The notes beneath the pieces were generated by a model that did no database searches, had not been told where the DNA came from, and was given only the letters and a program-made list of their open reading frames with translations. From Ruminococcus bovis (lineage in GTDB: Bacteria > Bacillota > Clostridia > Oscillospirales > Acutalibacteraceae), in contig NZ_CP039381.1 of NCBI RefSeq assembly GCF_005601135.1, positions 1,981,941 to 2,045,940 on the forward strand: a DNA stretch of 64,000 nucleotides, written 5' to 3'. A program made the translations under genes and the position numbers. Of the stretch, positions 8,932 to 18,115 are shown piece by piece. How positions within the stretch are numbered: the stretch's first letter is position 1; every line of letters begins with the position of its first letter.

Positions 8932-9414
8932 ATGAAATCTTTACATATGAGCAAAAAAGATAAATTAAAAGCAATTATACTCATAATTTTGACTTTATGT
9001 GTTGTTGCTTTTATTTTTATGCATTCATTAACCCCGGCAACTCTCAGTGCTGAGGAGTCAGGTGCAGTTACTGACTGGCTAACTAATTTAATACCTTTTC
9101 AGTTAACAGACCATATTGTCAGAAAAATGGCACACTTTACGGAATATTCAGTTCTTGGCTTTTTAACCTCTTTTACTGTATATTCTTTCTTCAAGAAACC
9201 AACCGGTGGAATTTTCATAAAATTGTTTGTTACTCTTTTTACAGCAGTAATTGACGAAACAATACAACTTAATGTACCCGGTAGAAGTGGACAAGTAACA
9301 GATGTGCTACTTGATTTTTCAGGTGCAGTTACGGGTATAATAGTATCCACCTTGTTGATTTTGATTTACTTACTATATAAAAAAGGAAAGGAAATGAAAA
9401 ATGGAAGGAACTAA
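8932..9414 (+). CDS. VanZ family protein
   Basis: A 160-residue membrane protein of the VanZ-like family (PF04892). Four hydrophobic segments are visible. Family motifs are FMHSLTPA near the first span, RKMAHFTEYSVLGFL, and DETIQLNVPGRSGQVTDVLLD. In some bacteria VanZ contributes to teicoplanin tolerance, but in most genomes its role is unknown. I placed the start at 8932 because AAGGAG is 5-6 bases upstream; a GTG at 8917 would put this SD inside the gene. The 3' end overlaps the MATE gene by 14 bases, so they are co-transcribed. Confidence 0.87.
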   Translation: MKSLHMSKKDKLKAIILIILTLCVVAFIFMHSLTPATLSAEESGAVTDWLTNLIPFQLTDHIVRKMAHFTEYSVLGFLTSFTVYSFFKKPTGGIFIKLFVTLFTAVIDETIQLNVPGRSGQVTDVLLDFSGAVTGIIVSTLLILIYLLYKKGKEMKNGRN

Positions 9415-10786
9415 ACAAAATAAAATGGGTACTGCCCCAATGTTCAAACTTATTTTAGGTATGAGTTTACCTGCAATGTTTAGTATGCTTATTCAGGCAC
9501 TATACAACATTGTTGATAGTATGTTCGTTAGTAACTATAGCAACAGTATTTTAACCGGTAATGACTCACTACTTTCTGTTAATATTGCTTATCCATTACA
9601 GATGATTCTTATTTCTGTAGCAGTTGGTTCAGGTGTTGGTGTTAACTCACTAATCGCCAGAAGACTTGGTGCAAAACATCAAGAACAAGCTGACTCAGCA
9701 GCAACTCATGGATTTTTCTTAACATTTATTGACTGGTTTATATTTGTTCTTATTGGTATATTTGTAGCAAAACCATTTATCTCACTATATACAAATGACC
9801 AAGCTATTATGGATGCCAGTGTAGCCTATATCAGAATTGTACTTATCGGTTCATTAGGTTCAAATATCACTTGTATGCTGGAAAAGGTTTTGCAGTCAAC
9901 AGGTAATATGATTATGCCAATGCTTAGTCAGTTAACAGGTGCAGTTGTCAATATTATCCTTGACCCAATCTTTATTTACACATTTGATTTAGGTGTAGCC
10001 GGTGCTGCTATTGCAACAATTATTGCTCAGCATATTAGTGCAGTACTTTGCTTATTCTTCCTATTTGGCAAGAAACAACTTGTAAAAATCCATGTTAAAG
10101 GATTTAGATTTAAGGCAGAAACAGTAAAGAACATTTATGTAGTTGCTTTACCTGCAATGGTTATGCAAGCTATCGGTTCATTTATGGTTATGGGTATTAA
10201 CTTTATTATCTCATTAGCTAATGACACAGTAGCAGCTAAGAATGCAGCAACAAATGTATTTGGTGTTTATTTCAAACTTCAGTCATTTGTATTTATGCCT
10301 GTATTCGGTCTAAACCAAGGTTCAACACCTATTATCGGTTTTAACTACGGTGCTAGAGATAAAAAGAGAATGTACAGTGCTATTAAGTGGGCAATTCTCT
10401 TTGCAGTAATTATTATGACTGCCGGTTTTATTGTATTCCAAATTGTTCCGGATGTACTTCTAGGTCTGTTTAACCCAACAGAAGAAATGCTTGATATTGG
10501 TACAGTAGCTTTAAGAATTATCTCTCTATGCTTTATTCCTGCAGCACTTGGTATTGTATTCTCAGGTGTATTCCAGGCAGTAGGTAAGGGCGTCAGAAGT
10601 CTTATTATGTCACTACTTCGTCAGCTATGCTTAATTGTTCCTATTGCTTACTTCCTATCAAGTATCAGCCTAAAGGATATGTGGTATGCTTTCCCTCTAG
10701 CTGAAATCGGTTCACTTATTGTTGGTATTATCTTCTTTATCACTCTTGTAAAGGGTGACTTTAAAAGACTTGACCACAAGGAATAA
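9401..10786 (+). CDS. MATE family efflux transporter
   Basis: A 461-residue protein with about twelve hydrophobic spans and the two-repeat MATE (NorM/DinF-type) architecture. The start MGTAPMFKLILGMSLPAMFSM (shown in part) and the segments VDSMFVSNY, VGVNSLIARRLGA and NQGSTPIIGFNYGA are typical of clostridial MATE proteins. It would export cationic compounds using a sodium or proton gradient; substrates are unknown. Its SD lies in the end of vanZ. A 36-bp gap with GGTGA precedes the next gene, so the operon may continue. Confidence 0.93.
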   Translation: MEGTKQNKMGTAPMFKLILGMSLPAMFSMLIQALYNIVDSMFVSNYSNSILTGNDSLLSVNIAYPLQMILISVAVGSGVGVNSLIARRLGAKHQEQADSAATHGFFLTFIDWFIFVLIGIFVAKPFISLYTNDQAIMDASVAYIRIVLIGSLGSNITCMLEKVLQSTGNMIMPMLSQLTGAVVNIILDPIFIYTFDLGVAGAAIATIIAQHISAVLCLFFLFGKKQLVKIHVKGFRFKAETVKNIYVVALPAMVMQAIGSFMVMGINFIISLANDTVAAKNAATNVFGVYFKLQSFVFMPVFGLNQGSTPIIGFNYGARDKKRMYSAIKWAILFAVIIMTAGFIVFQIVPDVLLGLFNPTEEMLDIGTVALRIISLCFIPAALGIVFSGVFQAVGKGVRSLIMSLLRQLCLIVPIAYFLSSISLKDMWYAFPLAEIGSLIVGIIFFITLVKGDFKRLDHKE

Positions 10787-10822
10787 TTAACCTTTTATTG
10801 CATATATTTTAGTGGTGATAAT

Positions 10823-11152
10823 ATGCAGTACGATAGAAATGATGAAATTGTTTATGACAAAGAATTCTTAGAAACCACTAACAGAGAATATTATAATCCC
10901 GAGGACTACAAGAATAATGACGAATTTTGTAGTGAAGAAAAAGTTTTTTCCGAAAAAAAGAAAAAACCACTGCCAACTGTTATTTTGTGTCAGCTGATTA
11001 TATGTATTCTTCTTGGCGTTTTCCTTTATTGTTCCAGAACTTATGCACCTGACCTTTTCAGCAATATTATGAACAGTGTCAGTGATATGATTAACGATTC
11101 ATTGGTTGTTGACGGTAATAACCTTAATGATTATTTTGTAAATAATGGTTAA
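10823..11152 (+). CDS. Hypothetical protein with one transmembrane segment, at the SpoIVFA position
   Basis: I do not recognise this 109-residue protein. Residues ~1-47 are acidic and hydrophilic, then KKKK precedes one strongly hydrophobic span (~50-68), then a short extracytoplasmic tail of ~40 residues rich in Asn, Asp and Ser. GGTGA 4 bases before ATG supports the start. Its stop overlaps the M50 protease gene by 8 bases, so the two are coupled. In many Clostridia this position holds the SpoIVFA-type membrane protein with an M23 domain; no M23 domain (no HxH motif) is present here. It could be a reduced partner of the protease. Confidence 0.7.
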   Translation: MQYDRNDEIVYDKEFLETTNREYYNPEDYKNNDEFCSEEKVFSEKKKKPLPTVILCQLIICILLGVFLYCSRTYAPDLFSNIMNSVSDMINDSLVVDGNNLNDYFVNNG

Positions 11153-11741
11153 ACGGTTTTTAGGTGTAGAAATTTCTTTTCAATTTTACTATTTTGCTTT
11201 ACTTACTATAGTCCTTATATTTGATAAAAGTGGTGGAATTTTCTGTTGCTTTTTATCTTCTTTCTTTCACGAAATAGGACATCTTCTTGCCATTTTAGTT
11301 TTAAAGCAAAAGGTAGATAGAATAGAATTTTCATTATTTGATATAAAGATAAAGTCTAATTATTATGTTAGCTTTAGTAAAGAACTTATTATAACCCTTA
11401 GTGGTGTAGCTTTTAACTTTATATTATTTTTATTCTTTATAAGAACAATAAAGATATTTGCCTTATCAAATTTATTTATAGGAATTTTCAACTTATTGCC
11501 TGTTTCCACATTAGATGGGGGACAGGCAATAAATATTATATTAAATAAGTTTATTTCTGAAGAAAAATCTGTTATAATCTTAAATATACTTACAGTGATT
11601 TTTGCAATACCTATTTTCACTTTAGGTATAATAGTATTATTTAACACAGGATATAATTTTTCTTTCTTACTTTTAGGTGTGTATTTATTCCTAACACCTA
11701 TCTACAACAGAAAGGCTATTTCAAGAGGTAACTATGATTAA
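11145..11741 (+). CDS. Site-2 protease family (M50) metalloprotease, SpoIVFB-like
   Basis: A 198-residue polytopic membrane protease. The zinc motif HEIGH is at residues ~45-49 in FFHEIGHLLAILVL. The second metal ligand is in NLLPVSTLDGGQ at residues ~118-129, with the Asp in the usual LDGG context. SpoIVFB cleaves pro-sigma-K in the mother cell of sporulating Bacilli and Clostridia; the short length and position before the TIGR03960 gene fit that orthologue. No strong SD is visible, so translation is probably coupled to the upstream gene. Sporulation role is inferred from context. Confidence 0.85.
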   Translation: MVKRFLGVEISFQFYYFALLTIVLIFDKSGGIFCCFLSSFFHEIGHLLAILVLKQKVDRIEFSLFDIKIKSNYYVSFSKELIITLSGVAFNFILFLFFIRTIKIFALSNLFIGIFNLLPVSTLDGGQAINIILNKFISEEKSVIILNILTVIFAIPIFTLGIIVLFNTGYNFSFLLLGVYLFLTPIYNRKAISRGNYD

Positions 11742-13584
11742 TAAGGAAGTAGAAAAATATTTATTAAAAGTTCAGAAACCGGCAAAATATGTTGGTGGTG
11801 AACTTAATGCAGTTGTAAAGAATAAGGAAGATGTAGATGTACGATTTGCATTTTGTTTTCCCGATACTTACGAAGTAGGTATGTCCCATTTAGGAATGAA
11901 AATTCTTTACAGTCAGTTTAACAGTGTGCCATATATTTGGTGTGAAAGAGTTTTTGCACCATGGATTGATATGGAAGAAGTTTTAACAGAACATAACATT
12001 CCTCTATATGCACTTGAAAGTGGCGACCCACTATCTGACTTTGACTTTATCGGTTTTACTTTGCAGTATGAACTTTCATTTACAAATGTTCTTAATATGC
12101 TAAAGCTAGGCAATATTCCTATTTGTTCAAAGGACAGAATGGACTTAGGTCTAAAGAATATTGTTGTAGCAGGTGGCCCATGTGTATGTAACCCTGAACC
12201 TATTGCAGACTTTATTGACATTTTCTTTGTTGGTGAAGGTGAAGAAGTTGATATGGAAGTTATGGAACTTTACCGTCAATGCAGAGATGAAAATGTTTCA
12301 AGAGAAGAATTCTTAATCAGAGTATCTAAGATTAAGGGTTGTTATGTGCCATCCCTTTATGATGTAACTTATAACGAAGACGGTACATTAAAAGCAGTAA
12401 CACCAAACCATGGTGCACCAAAGAAAATTGAAAAAAGATTAATGATGAATATGGACGAAAGTTATTATCCTGATAACTTTGTTGTGCCAAATACTGAGAT
12501 TGTCCACGATAGAGCAATGCAAGAAATTTTCAGAGGTTGTATTCGTGGATGTAGATTTTGTCAAGCAGGTTTCCTTTATAGACCTGTTAGAGAAAAGTCA
12601 CCTGAAACTATCAACAAACAATGTCACGACCTATGTAATAATACAGGTTATGATGAAGTTTCACTTTCATCTTTAAGCTCAAGTGACTACACTCAGATTG
12701 TTCCACTACTTACTGAATTAAATAAATGGTCAGTCGATGAACAAGTAAGTATCTCATTACCATCCCTTAGAGTTGACGGCTTTACTGATGATATTATGTC
12801 TAAGATTAAGACAGTTCGTAAAAGTGGTTTAACCTTTGCACCGGAAGCCGGTTCACAAAGATTAAGAGATGCAATCAATAAGAATGTAAAAGAAGATGAA
12901 TTACTAAAAACTTGCAGAACTGCTTTCTCAGGTGGTTGGACAAGAGTAAAACTATACTTTATGATTGGTTTACCTACAGAAACAATGGACGATGTAAATG
13001 CAATTCCGGCACTTGGCAAAACTGTTGTTGATGAATATTACAAAACTGAGGATAGACCAAAGGGTAAGTCAGTTAGTGTTACAGTTTCAGCATCCAGCTT
13101 TGTACCAAAGCCATTTACTCCATTCCAATGGGAACCACAGGATACTATTCCAACAATTCACGAAAAGCAGAAAAGTATTCTTGACCATATTGAAAGCAAG
13201 AAAATCAATTTTAACTACCATGATGCAGATACAAGTTTCCTAGAAGGTGTATTTGCAAGAGGTGACAGAAAACTATGTAAAGCTATGAAACTTGCTTGTG
13301 AAAGAGGTTTCCACTTTGATGGTTGGAATGAATGTTTTGACTTACAGAAATGGTTAGATTTATTTGAAGAATGTGGAATTGACCCATCATTCTATGCTAA
13401 CCGTAGAAGAAGTTTTGATGAAGTTTTACCTTGGGACCATATTGATTATGGTATCAAAAAACAATTTTTAATTGACGAATGTCACAAGGCCTATTGCTCT
13501 ACAACTACACCAAACTGTAGGCAAGAATGTAGCAAATGTGGTGCAAATCGTTATGGTGGAGGTGTTTGTTTTGAAACCCGTTAG
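11734..13584 (+). CDS. TIGR03960 family B12-binding radical SAM protein
   Basis: A 616-residue protein with an N-terminal cobalamin-binding-like region (residues ~40-200) and a radical SAM core. The FeS motif is RGCIRGCRFCQAGFLYRPVR, with the CxxxCxxC spacing. EAGSQRLRDAINKN and the end HKAYCSTTTPNCRQECSKCG, with its cysteine cluster, also match the family. It is nearly always followed by TIGR03936, as here, and by ribosome or RNase genes in other genomes, so a tRNA or rRNA modification role has been suggested; no reaction is established. It overlaps both neighbours (8 and 14 bases). Confidence 0.93.
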   Translation: MINKEVEKYLLKVQKPAKYVGGELNAVVKNKEDVDVRFAFCFPDTYEVGMSHLGMKILYSQFNSVPYIWCERVFAPWIDMEEVLTEHNIPLYALESGDPLSDFDFIGFTLQYELSFTNVLNMLKLGNIPICSKDRMDLGLKNIVVAGGPCVCNPEPIADFIDIFFVGEGEEVDMEVMELYRQCRDENVSREEFLIRVSKIKGCYVPSLYDVTYNEDGTLKAVTPNHGAPKKIEKRLMMNMDESYYPDNFVVPNTEIVHDRAMQEIFRGCIRGCRFCQAGFLYRPVREKSPETINKQCHDLCNNTGYDEVSLSSLSSSDYTQIVPLLTELNKWSVDEQVSISLPSLRVDGFTDDIMSKIKTVRKSGLTFAPEAGSQRLRDAINKNVKEDELLKTCRTAFSGGWTRVKLYFMIGLPTETMDDVNAIPALGKTVVDEYYKTEDRPKGKSVSVTVSASSFVPKPFTPFQWEPQDTIPTIHEKQKSILDHIESKKINFNYHDADTSFLEGVFARGDRKLCKAMKLACERGFHFDGWNECFDLQKWLDLFEECGIDPSFYANRRRSFDEVLPWDHIDYGIKKQFLIDECHKAYCSTTTPNCRQECSKCGANRYGGGVCFETR

Positions 13585-14233
13585 AATTTGGTTTACTAAA
13601 GATAATGAATGTAAGTATATAAGTCACCTTGACCTTAACCGAGTTGTAATGAGAGCATTACACAAAAGCAAACTTAACATTTGGCATACAGAAGGTTTTA
13701 ACCCACACCCATTTGTAACCTTTGCTTTGCCACTTTCTCTTGGCTTTAAAGGTGTAAAGGAAACAATGGATATTAAGCTACTTGATGATGATTATAATAA
13801 GGAAGAAATTATTTCTGCCCTTAATAATTGCCTACCTTCCGGTATCAAGGTTTATGATGTTACTGAACCTGTTATGAAAGCCGGTAAAATTGCTCAGGCA
13901 CTTTTTGAAATCACTTTATATCCTGAAACAGTTGACCTGGATACTCTATACAATAACTTTACAGAATTACTTAATCAACCTGAAATTCTTGTTATGAAGA
14001 AAACTAAGAAAAAAGGTTTGAAAGAAATTGACATAAAACCTCATATCTTAAAGGTCAATGTAACTAAAGAAGATGATTGTGTTAAGTGCAATATGCTACT
14101 ACCTGCAGGTAGTACAACCAACATTAACCCTACATTATTTATTAATGCTTATAATGAAAAGTATAGTGATGATGTAATTTATCGTATTACAAGACTTGAT
14201 GTATTTAACGATAAAGGTGAAAGTTTCAAGTGA
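13571..14233 (+). CDS. TIGR03936 family radical SAM-associated protein (DUF2344)
   Basis: A 220-residue protein that lacks a CxxxCxxC motif and always accompanies TIGR03960. The N terminus MKPVRIWFTKDNECKYISHL, followed by DLNRV, and then GFNPHPFVTFALPLSLGF are the signature of the family. I placed the start at the TTG 13571: GGAGG lies 8 bases before it and the protein then begins exactly where the family does. The longer in-frame extension upstream to 13472 runs inside TIGR03960. Function unknown; probably a subunit or substrate-binding partner of the preceding enzyme. Confidence 0.9.
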   Translation: MKPVRIWFTKDNECKYISHLDLNRVVMRALHKSKLNIWHTEGFNPHPFVTFALPLSLGFKGVKETMDIKLLDDDYNKEEIISALNNCLPSGIKVYDVTEPVMKAGKIAQALFEITLYPETVDLDTLYNNFTELLNQPEILVMKKTKKKGLKEIDIKPHILKVNVTKEDDCVKCNMLLPAGSTTNINPTLFINAYNEKYSDDVIYRITRLDVFNDKGESFK

Positions 14234-15147
14234 TGAGGTACAATTCTCTAAATAATTATTTGCGTAATAAATTAGGCAAAAAGGTTTACAAGATTTCCAT
14301 AGACGGTGGTTTTACTTGTCCTAATCGTGACGGTAAAATTTCTACAGGTGGTTGTATATTTTGTTCGGCAAAAGGTTCAGGGGACTTTGCAACAAGTAAA
14401 AACCTTTCCATAACACAGCAAATTGAACAAGGCAAAGAGAGAGTAAGAAGTAAAACTAAAGACAATTGCTTTATTGCTTATTTTCAAGCCTTTACAAATA
14501 CTTATGCACCGATAGAGGTGCTGGAAAGTAAATTTACTGAGGCTATAAACCATAAGGATATTGTAGCCTTGTCAGTAGCAACAAGACCTGATTGTGTCGA
14601 TGAAAAAGTTTTATCTTTATTAGAAAAACTAAATAAAATTAAACCTGTATGGGTGGAACTTGGACTTCAAACTATTAAAGAAAGTTCAGTTGATTATATC
14701 CGTAGAGGGTATGAAAATTCTGTATATGTTGATACAGCAACAAAACTCAGAAATATAGGCATAGAAGTTATAACCCATATTATTTTAGGACTACCTAATG
14801 AAAGTAAACTTGATATGTTAAGAACAGTTGATTTTGCCTGTAAATATTCTGACGGTATTAAACTTCAACTACTTCATATTCTAAAAGGTACAGACTTACT
14901 GAAAGATTATGAAGACAGTAAATTCAATGCCTTAACTATGGAACAGTATATTGATATTCTATGTGATGCAGTTTCTATCATTCCTAAGAATGTGATTATC
15001 CATAGACTTACAGGTGATGGTGATAAAAAAATATTAGTTGCACCTCTATGGAGTGGCAACAAAAAGGTTGTACTAAACACAATCAACAAAACCTTTGAAG
15101 AAAGAAATATTATTCAAGGTTCAAAAACTTTGCAAGATTATATTTAA
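14233..15147 (+). CDS. TIGR01212 family radical SAM protein (YhcC-like)
   Basis: A 304-residue radical SAM enzyme. The FeS cysteines are in TCPNRDGKISTGGCIFC, with the wide CxnCxxC spacing characteristic of TIGR01212. KISIDGGF precedes it, and WVELGLQTI and THIILGLPNE follow. The reaction is not known to me. The ATG at 14233 shares a base with the preceding stop; a GTG one codon earlier is equally possible. In other genomes this protein is found apart from TIGR03936, so its place here may be lineage-specific. A strong terminator closes the operon. Confidence 0.9.
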   Translation: MRYNSLNNYLRNKLGKKVYKISIDGGFTCPNRDGKISTGGCIFCSAKGSGDFATSKNLSITQQIEQGKERVRSKTKDNCFIAYFQAFTNTYAPIEVLESKFTEAINHKDIVALSVATRPDCVDEKVLSLLEKLNKIKPVWVELGLQTIKESSVDYIRRGYENSVYVDTATKLRNIGIEVITHIILGLPNESKLDMLRTVDFACKYSDGIKLQLLHILKGTDLLKDYEDSKFNALTMEQYIDILCDAVSIIPKNVIIHRLTGDGDKKILVAPLWSGNKKVVLNTINKTFEERNIIQGSKTLQDYI

Positions 15148-15152
15148 CTCGT

Positions 15153-15186
15153 AAGAACAGTAGAAAACCTACTGTTCTTTTCTTTT
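15153..15186 (+). terminator. Intrinsic terminator after the radical SAM operon
   Basis: AAGAACAGTAG / CTACTGTTCTT, an 11-bp perfect stem with a 5-nt loop, followed by TTCTTTTG. Confidence 0.88.
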
Positions 15187-15265
15187 GTTAATAATATTAG
15201 CAATAACTACAAATTATTATATTGATATTTTCACATATTATACAATATTACGAATATACACAAAA

Positions 15266-15287
15266 CATATCGAAATAATAGGAATAC
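15266..15287 (+). promoter_or_regulatory. Candidate sulfur-regulon operator upstream of the sulfate importer
   Basis: CATATCGAAATAATAGGAAT lies directly upstream of the -35. It aligns with CCTATTGAAATAATAGGATT at the metY promoter (26214 onward), sharing an uninterrupted GAAATAATAGGA. Only two copies were seen, both at sulfur genes. Binding by the Rrf2 protein at 25602-26054 is inferred. Confidence 0.5.
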
Positions 15288-15290
15288 TTC

Positions 15291-15319
15291 TTGACATTTA
15301 AGTAATGTGATAATATAAT
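15291..15319 (+). promoter_or_regulatory. Consensus sigma-A promoter of the sulfate transport operon
   Basis: TTGACA (15291-15296), 17-bp spacer, TATAAT (15314-15319). Such a perfect promoter would be strong unless repressed, in line with the operator-like motif just upstream. Confidence 0.9.
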
Positions 15320-15379
15320 ATACAACATAGCATACTAAACAGATAGGTAATGTATTAAATTATTATTGAGGTGAACCAA

Positions 15380-16417
15380 ATGAAAAAATTATTATCCAAA
15401 AACTTAATATCATTGCTTTTAGTAATTACTTTACTATGCACTTCAGCAGTAGTTTTTTCAGGTTGTAGTTCATCAAAAGCAAAGAATGGTGAAGTGTCTA
15501 TTGTAAATGTGTCTTATGATCCTACAAGAGAATTTTACGAAGAATATAACAAAATCTTTGCAAAGCATTGGTACAAAACCCATCAGCAAGATGTTGAAGT
15601 TATTCAGTCACATGGTGGTTCAGGTAAACAAGCCCTAGAAGTTGCAAACGGTCTAGAGGCTGATGTGGTAACTTTAGCTCTTGAATATGATATAAATTCA
15701 ATTGAGGATGCCGGTTTAATTAAAAAAGGTTGGGTAAATAACTTCAAGAACGACTCAGCACCATATACATCAACAATAGTTTTCCTTGTTCATAAAGGCA
15801 ACCCTAAGAATATTCACGATTGGGATGACTTAGTAAAGGATGGTGTAGGAGTAATTACACCAAACCCTAAAACATCAGGTGGTGCAAGGTGGAATTACCT
15901 AGGTGCATGGGCATATGCAAATGAAAAGTATAACGGTGATGAAACCAAGGTTAAGGAATTTATCAAAAAGTTATATCAGAATGTTTTAGTTCTAGATTCC
16001 GGTGCAAGAGGTGCAACAACTTCATTTATAGAAAACGGTCAAGGTGATGTACTTATTGCTTGGGAGAATGAGGCTTACCTTTCATTACAGGATTATAAGG
16101 ATGAATACGAAATTATTTCACCAAGTATCAGTATTTTGGCTCAACCATCAGTAGCAGTTGTAGATGATGTAGTTGATGACAGAGGTACAAGAAATGTTGC
16201 AACAGAATATTTAAAGTACCTTTACAGTGATGATGCTCAGCGTATAGCCGGTAAAAATTATTACCGACCTACTAATAAGAAAATTCTAAAAGAATTTAGT
16301 GATAAATTTGATTTATCAATGAAACTTGTAACTATCAAAGATTTTGGTGGTTGGGAAAAGGTTCAGAAAAAGCACTTTGCAGACGGTGGAATTTTTGATG
16401 AAATTTATGCAAAGTAA
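15380..16417 (+). CDS. Sulfate ABC transporter substrate-binding lipoprotein
   Basis: A 345-residue extracytoplasmic binding protein of the Sbp/CysP family. The N terminus has KK, a hydrophobic stretch and a lipobox ending VVFSGC, so it should be lipid-anchored. VSYDPTREFYEEYN, QSHGGSGKQALEVANGLEAD and NPKTSGGARWNYLGAWAYA are typical sulfate-binding segments, the last two contributing backbone contacts to sulfate. GGTGA 5 bases before ATG sets the start at 15380. It heads the operon with two permeases and an ATPase. Thiosulfate as substrate is also possible. Confidence 0.94.
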   Translation: MKKLLSKNLISLLLVITLLCTSAVVFSGCSSSKAKNGEVSIVNVSYDPTREFYEEYNKIFAKHWYKTHQQDVEVIQSHGGSGKQALEVANGLEADVVTLALEYDINSIEDAGLIKKGWVNNFKNDSAPYTSTIVFLVHKGNPKNIHDWDDLVKDGVGVITPNPKTSGGARWNYLGAWAYANEKYNGDETKVKEFIKKLYQNVLVLDSGARGATTSFIENGQGDVLIAWENEAYLSLQDYKDEYEIISPSISILAQPSVAVVDDVVDDRGTRNVATEYLKYLYSDDAQRIAGKNYYRPTNKKILKEFSDKFDLSMKLVTIKDFGGWEKVQKKHFADGGIFDEIYAK

Positions 16418-16454
16418 TGTATAGAAGAAATAACGGAGAATTGGGTGTAACAAA

Positions 16455-17291
16455 ATGAAGAAAAAGGCAAATAAAAGGGTTATTCCTTTTTTTGGATTGT
16501 CAATGGGTGTCACAGTAACAATGCTGAGTTTAGTTGTTCTGATACCTCTTGCATCCCTAATTATTTATACTTCAAAATTAAGTTTTAGCGAAATTATTGC
16601 AACAATTACTGCTCCAAGAGTTGTAGCAAGTTATAAAGTAAGTTTCATAACTGCTTTCATAGCTTCACTTATTAATGCAGTAATGGGTGTTATCTTAGCA
16701 TGGGTACTTATAAGATATAAATTTCCTTGCAAAAGAATTTTAGATGGTATTATCGAATTACCATTTGCTTTACCTACAGCAGTAGCCGGTATTGCTTTAA
16801 CAAGTCTAACTGCCGATAACGGTCTGGTAGGTAAGTTCTTTGCTAAGTTCGGTATCAGCATTGCCTATACAAAAGTTGGTATTACAGTAGCTTTAGTATT
16901 TATAGGTATTCCATTTGTAGTAAGAGCAGTTCAGCCTATTCTTGAAAAGTTGGACTCAACTTATGAAGAAGCAGCCGGTGTATTAGGTGCAAGTAGAGTA
17001 AAAATATTTTGGAAGATTATTTTTCCTGAAATTTTCCCATCAGTACTAACAGGCTTTGGTTTAGCATTTGGCAGATGCCTTGGTGAATATGGTAGTATCG
17101 TTTTCATAGCCGGTAATAAACCATTTGAAACAGAAATCACACCATTAATTATTATGTCTAAGTTACAAGAATTTGACTATTCATCAGCAACTGCAATTGC
17201 ACTTGTAATGCTGATAGTTTCATTTTTAGTATTATTCCTAGTTAACCTAGTTCAAATTCATAACACAAAAATTCTAAAGGGAGGTAGATAA
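16455..17291 (+). CDS. cysT: Sulfate ABC transporter permease CysT
   Basis: A 278-residue inner permease with about six membrane spans. The coupling loop EEAAGVLGASRVKIFWKIIF, followed by PEIFPSVLTGFGLAFGRCLGEYGS (the EAA region), marks it as the CysT/CysU type. It pairs with CysW, encoded 2 bases downstream, to form the channel for sulfate. GGTGT lies 7 bases before ATG. Confidence 0.94.
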   Translation: MKKKANKRVIPFFGLSMGVTVTMLSLVVLIPLASLIIYTSKLSFSEIIATITAPRVVASYKVSFITAFIASLINAVMGVILAWVLIRYKFPCKRILDGIIELPFALPTAVAGIALTSLTADNGLVGKFFAKFGISIAYTKVGITVALVFIGIPFVVRAVQPILEKLDSTYEEAAGVLGASRVKIFWKIIFPEIFPSVLTGFGLAFGRCLGEYGSIVFIAGNKPFETEITPLIIMSKLQEFDYSSATAIALVMLIVSFLVLFLVNLVQIHNTKILKGGR

Positions 17292-17292
17292 A

Positions 17293-18114
17293 ATGGAAAA
17301 CAGTTCAAAAGGCTCAAAAGTAGTTAAATGGGTACTAATTGGAGTCAGCTTTCTTTTCATAGCAATTATGCTTATTCTACCTTTGATTACAGTTTTAACA
17401 GAGGCATTTAAAGATGGTATAAAGGTCTTTTACCAAGCAGTAACAGATAAATATACAGTAGATGCAATTGTCTTAACACTTGAAGCAACAGGTATTGCAG
17501 TTATTGTAAATACTCTTTTCGGTATTTTTGCATCATGGTCAATTACAAAGTTTCAGTTTAAAGGTAAGAAAATCTTAACTACATTAATTGACTTACCGGT
17601 AACAGTTTCTCCGGTTATTGCAGGTTTAATTTTCGTATTAACATACGGTAGACAAAGTCCTATTTATCCAATACTTGATGCACTTCATATTAAGGTTATC
17701 TTTGCAGTACCGGGTATTATTTTAGCAACAGTATTTGTTACATTCCCATTTATTTCAAGAGAGCTTATTCCTGTTCTTGAGTCACAAGGCAGTGATGAAG
17801 AAGAGGCAGCAGCTTTGATGAGTGCAAATGGTTTTACAATTTTTAGAAAGATTACTTTCCCTCATATTAAGTGGGCATTCCTATATGGTGTTGTACTTTG
17901 TGCAGCAAGAGCAATGGGTGAATTTGGTGCAGTATCAGTTCTTTCAGGTCACTTACGAGGAAGAACAAACACACTACCACTACATGTAGAAATTTTGTTT
18001 AACGAATTTAAATATGTACCGGCATTTGCAGTTTCAGCAATACTTGTGCTAATGGCTGTGGCAATACTTGTAATAAGAAGTGTTGTAGAATATAGAGGAA
18101 AGAAGGAACTATAA
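17293..18114 (+). CDS. cysW: Sulfate ABC transporter permease CysW
   Basis: A 273-residue second channel subunit. The EAA loop reads EEEAAALMSANGFTIFRKIT, and RAMGEFGAVSVLSGHLRG, followed by RTNTLPLHVEILFNE, is the CysW-specific end. About six membrane spans are visible. The gene starts 1 base after the cysT stop with GGAGG upstream and ends 1 base before cysA, so all three are one translation unit. Confidence 0.94.
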   Translation: MENSSKGSKVVKWVLIGVSFLFIAIMLILPLITVLTEAFKDGIKVFYQAVTDKYTVDAIVLTLEATGIAVIVNTLFGIFASWSITKFQFKGKKILTTLIDLPVTVSPVIAGLIFVLTYGRQSPIYPILDALHIKVIFAVPGIILATVFVTFPFISRELIPVLESQGSDEEEAAALMSANGFTIFRKITFPHIKWAFLYGVVLCAARAMGEFGAVSVLSGHLRGRTNTLPLHVEILFNEFKYVPAFAVSAILVLMAVAILVIRSVVEYRGKKEL

Positions 18115-18115
18115 G

